DNA from: Acidobacteriaceae bacterium
Lineage (GTDB): Bacteria; Acidobacteriota; Terriglobia; Terriglobales; Acidobacteriaceae
Assembly: GCA_009781125.1 (NCBI GenBank)
Contig: WQYS01000173.1
Span: 1 to 5,731 of the forward strand
DNA: 5,731 bases
Direction: 5' to 3'
Under the pieces are notes generated by a model. It did no database searches. It was given only the letters and a program-made list of their open reading frames with translations, and was not told the DNA's origin. The translations under genes and the position numbers were made by a program. Below, piece after piece: positions 5,291 through 5,731 of the stretch; the first letter of the stretch is position 1; each line of letters begins with the position of its first letter.

Positions 5291-5731
5291 TCAAGAGCCT
5301 TGCTTCCGAACACCATATAAACCGTGCTCCGCGATGTAGCGTGCGACACCCTCCGGAATCCAGCCAGCGCACGATTCCCTTTCGGCCAACTGACGCCGCA
5401 GCTCCGTCGCCGAAATATCCTCATGGACCGCTCCGAGCAGATGCACTCTGGCTCGCTGCTCCGGCGCGAAGCCTAGAGCTTCGATCTCCTCCAGCCGGAA
5501 GCCCGGCCTGCTGACGACGATCCATTCGGACAGTTCGAGCAGCCGTTCGGGATGACGCCACTCGGGAAGCGTAAGAAAGCTGTCCGCGCCGGCGATGGCA
5601 AAGAGCCTTGCGCGTGGATGTTCGCGGCGGAGCGCCTCCAGCGTTTCGAAGGTGTAGTTCGGCGAGCCGTCCGCGTGAGGAGCGTCGATGGAAGAGGCCG
5701 CGAAACGAGCGTCTGCCGCGCACACCAGCCG
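5291..5731 (-). CDS. nadD: Nicotinate-nucleotide adenylyltransferase NadD, 5' part outside the window
   Basis: Joins nicotinate mononucleotide and ATP to give deamido-NAD plus pyrophosphate, in both de novo and salvage NAD synthesis. The visible 146 residues are the C-terminal two thirds or more. The frame stays open to the window edge, so the N-terminal GGTFDPxHxGH nucleotide-binding motif lies beyond it, about 50-65 residues upstream going by usual family length. Visible family blocks, numbered from the edge, are NYTFETLEAL (25-34), the AIAGADSFLTLPEW segment (45-58), VVSRPGF (72-78) and ISATELRRQL (106-115) leading into IPEGVARYIAEHGLY. An internal GTG at 5725 is not the true start. The TGA stop is 23 nt before rsfS, and the nadD-rsfS-rlmH order is common in bacteria. 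Confidence 0.94.
   Translation of the reverse strand, partial: RLVCAADARFAASSIDAPHADGSPNYTFETLEALRREHPRARLFAIAGADSFLTLPEWRHPERLLELSEWIVVSRPGFRLEEIEALGFAPEQRARVHLLGAVHEDISATELRRQLAERESCAGWIPEGVARYIAEHGLYGVRKQGS

Overview
The window reads as chromosomal DNA from an acidobacterium, probably of the Acidobacteriaceae/Terriglobia type (Granulicella, Edaphobacter and relatives). This is inference. It rests on GC-rich coding sequence, a nadD-rsfS-rlmH order, a secreted protein resembling a type I associate with that phylum, and two families of intergenic palindromic repeats that I remember as frequent in those genomes. No rRNA gene or other firm marker is present.

Layout. Positions 1-386 hold no gene I can support, only a -10-like box and a ribosome binding site for the one plus-strand gene. 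That gene (387-1064) encodes a small secreted protein of unknown function. Everything else is on the minus strand. In order of transcription, from right to left, these are nadD (5' part outside the window), rsfS with an unusual histone-H1-like lysine/alanine tail, a 173-bp nested palindrome, rlmH, a 125-bp inverted-repeat element, cobO, a catalytically complete Y-family DNA polymerase (dinB-like), and gluQ. The 3' end of gluQ overlaps the 3' end of the secreted-protein gene by 20 bp in convergent orientation.

How the genes relate. nadD makes the NAD precursor deamido-NAD. rsfS and rlmH act on the large ribosomal subunit (silencing factor and 23S rRNA methyltransferase). This trio is a widespread bacterial neighbourhood. 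cobO (corrinoid adenosylation), the polymerase (translesion synthesis) and gluQ (modification of tRNA-Asp) are unrelated in function. They probably share transcription by position: dinB and gluQ are 7 nt apart, and the gluQ ribosome binding site overlaps the dinB stop codon. The two palindromic elements lie in the two large gaps of the cluster, and each ends 13-14 nt before the next start codon.

I see no phage, CRISPR, toxin-antitoxin or other defence system. The points most worth a second look are the nested palindrome, the REPIN-like element and the basic tail on RsfS. None of them amounts to a demonstrated new system.
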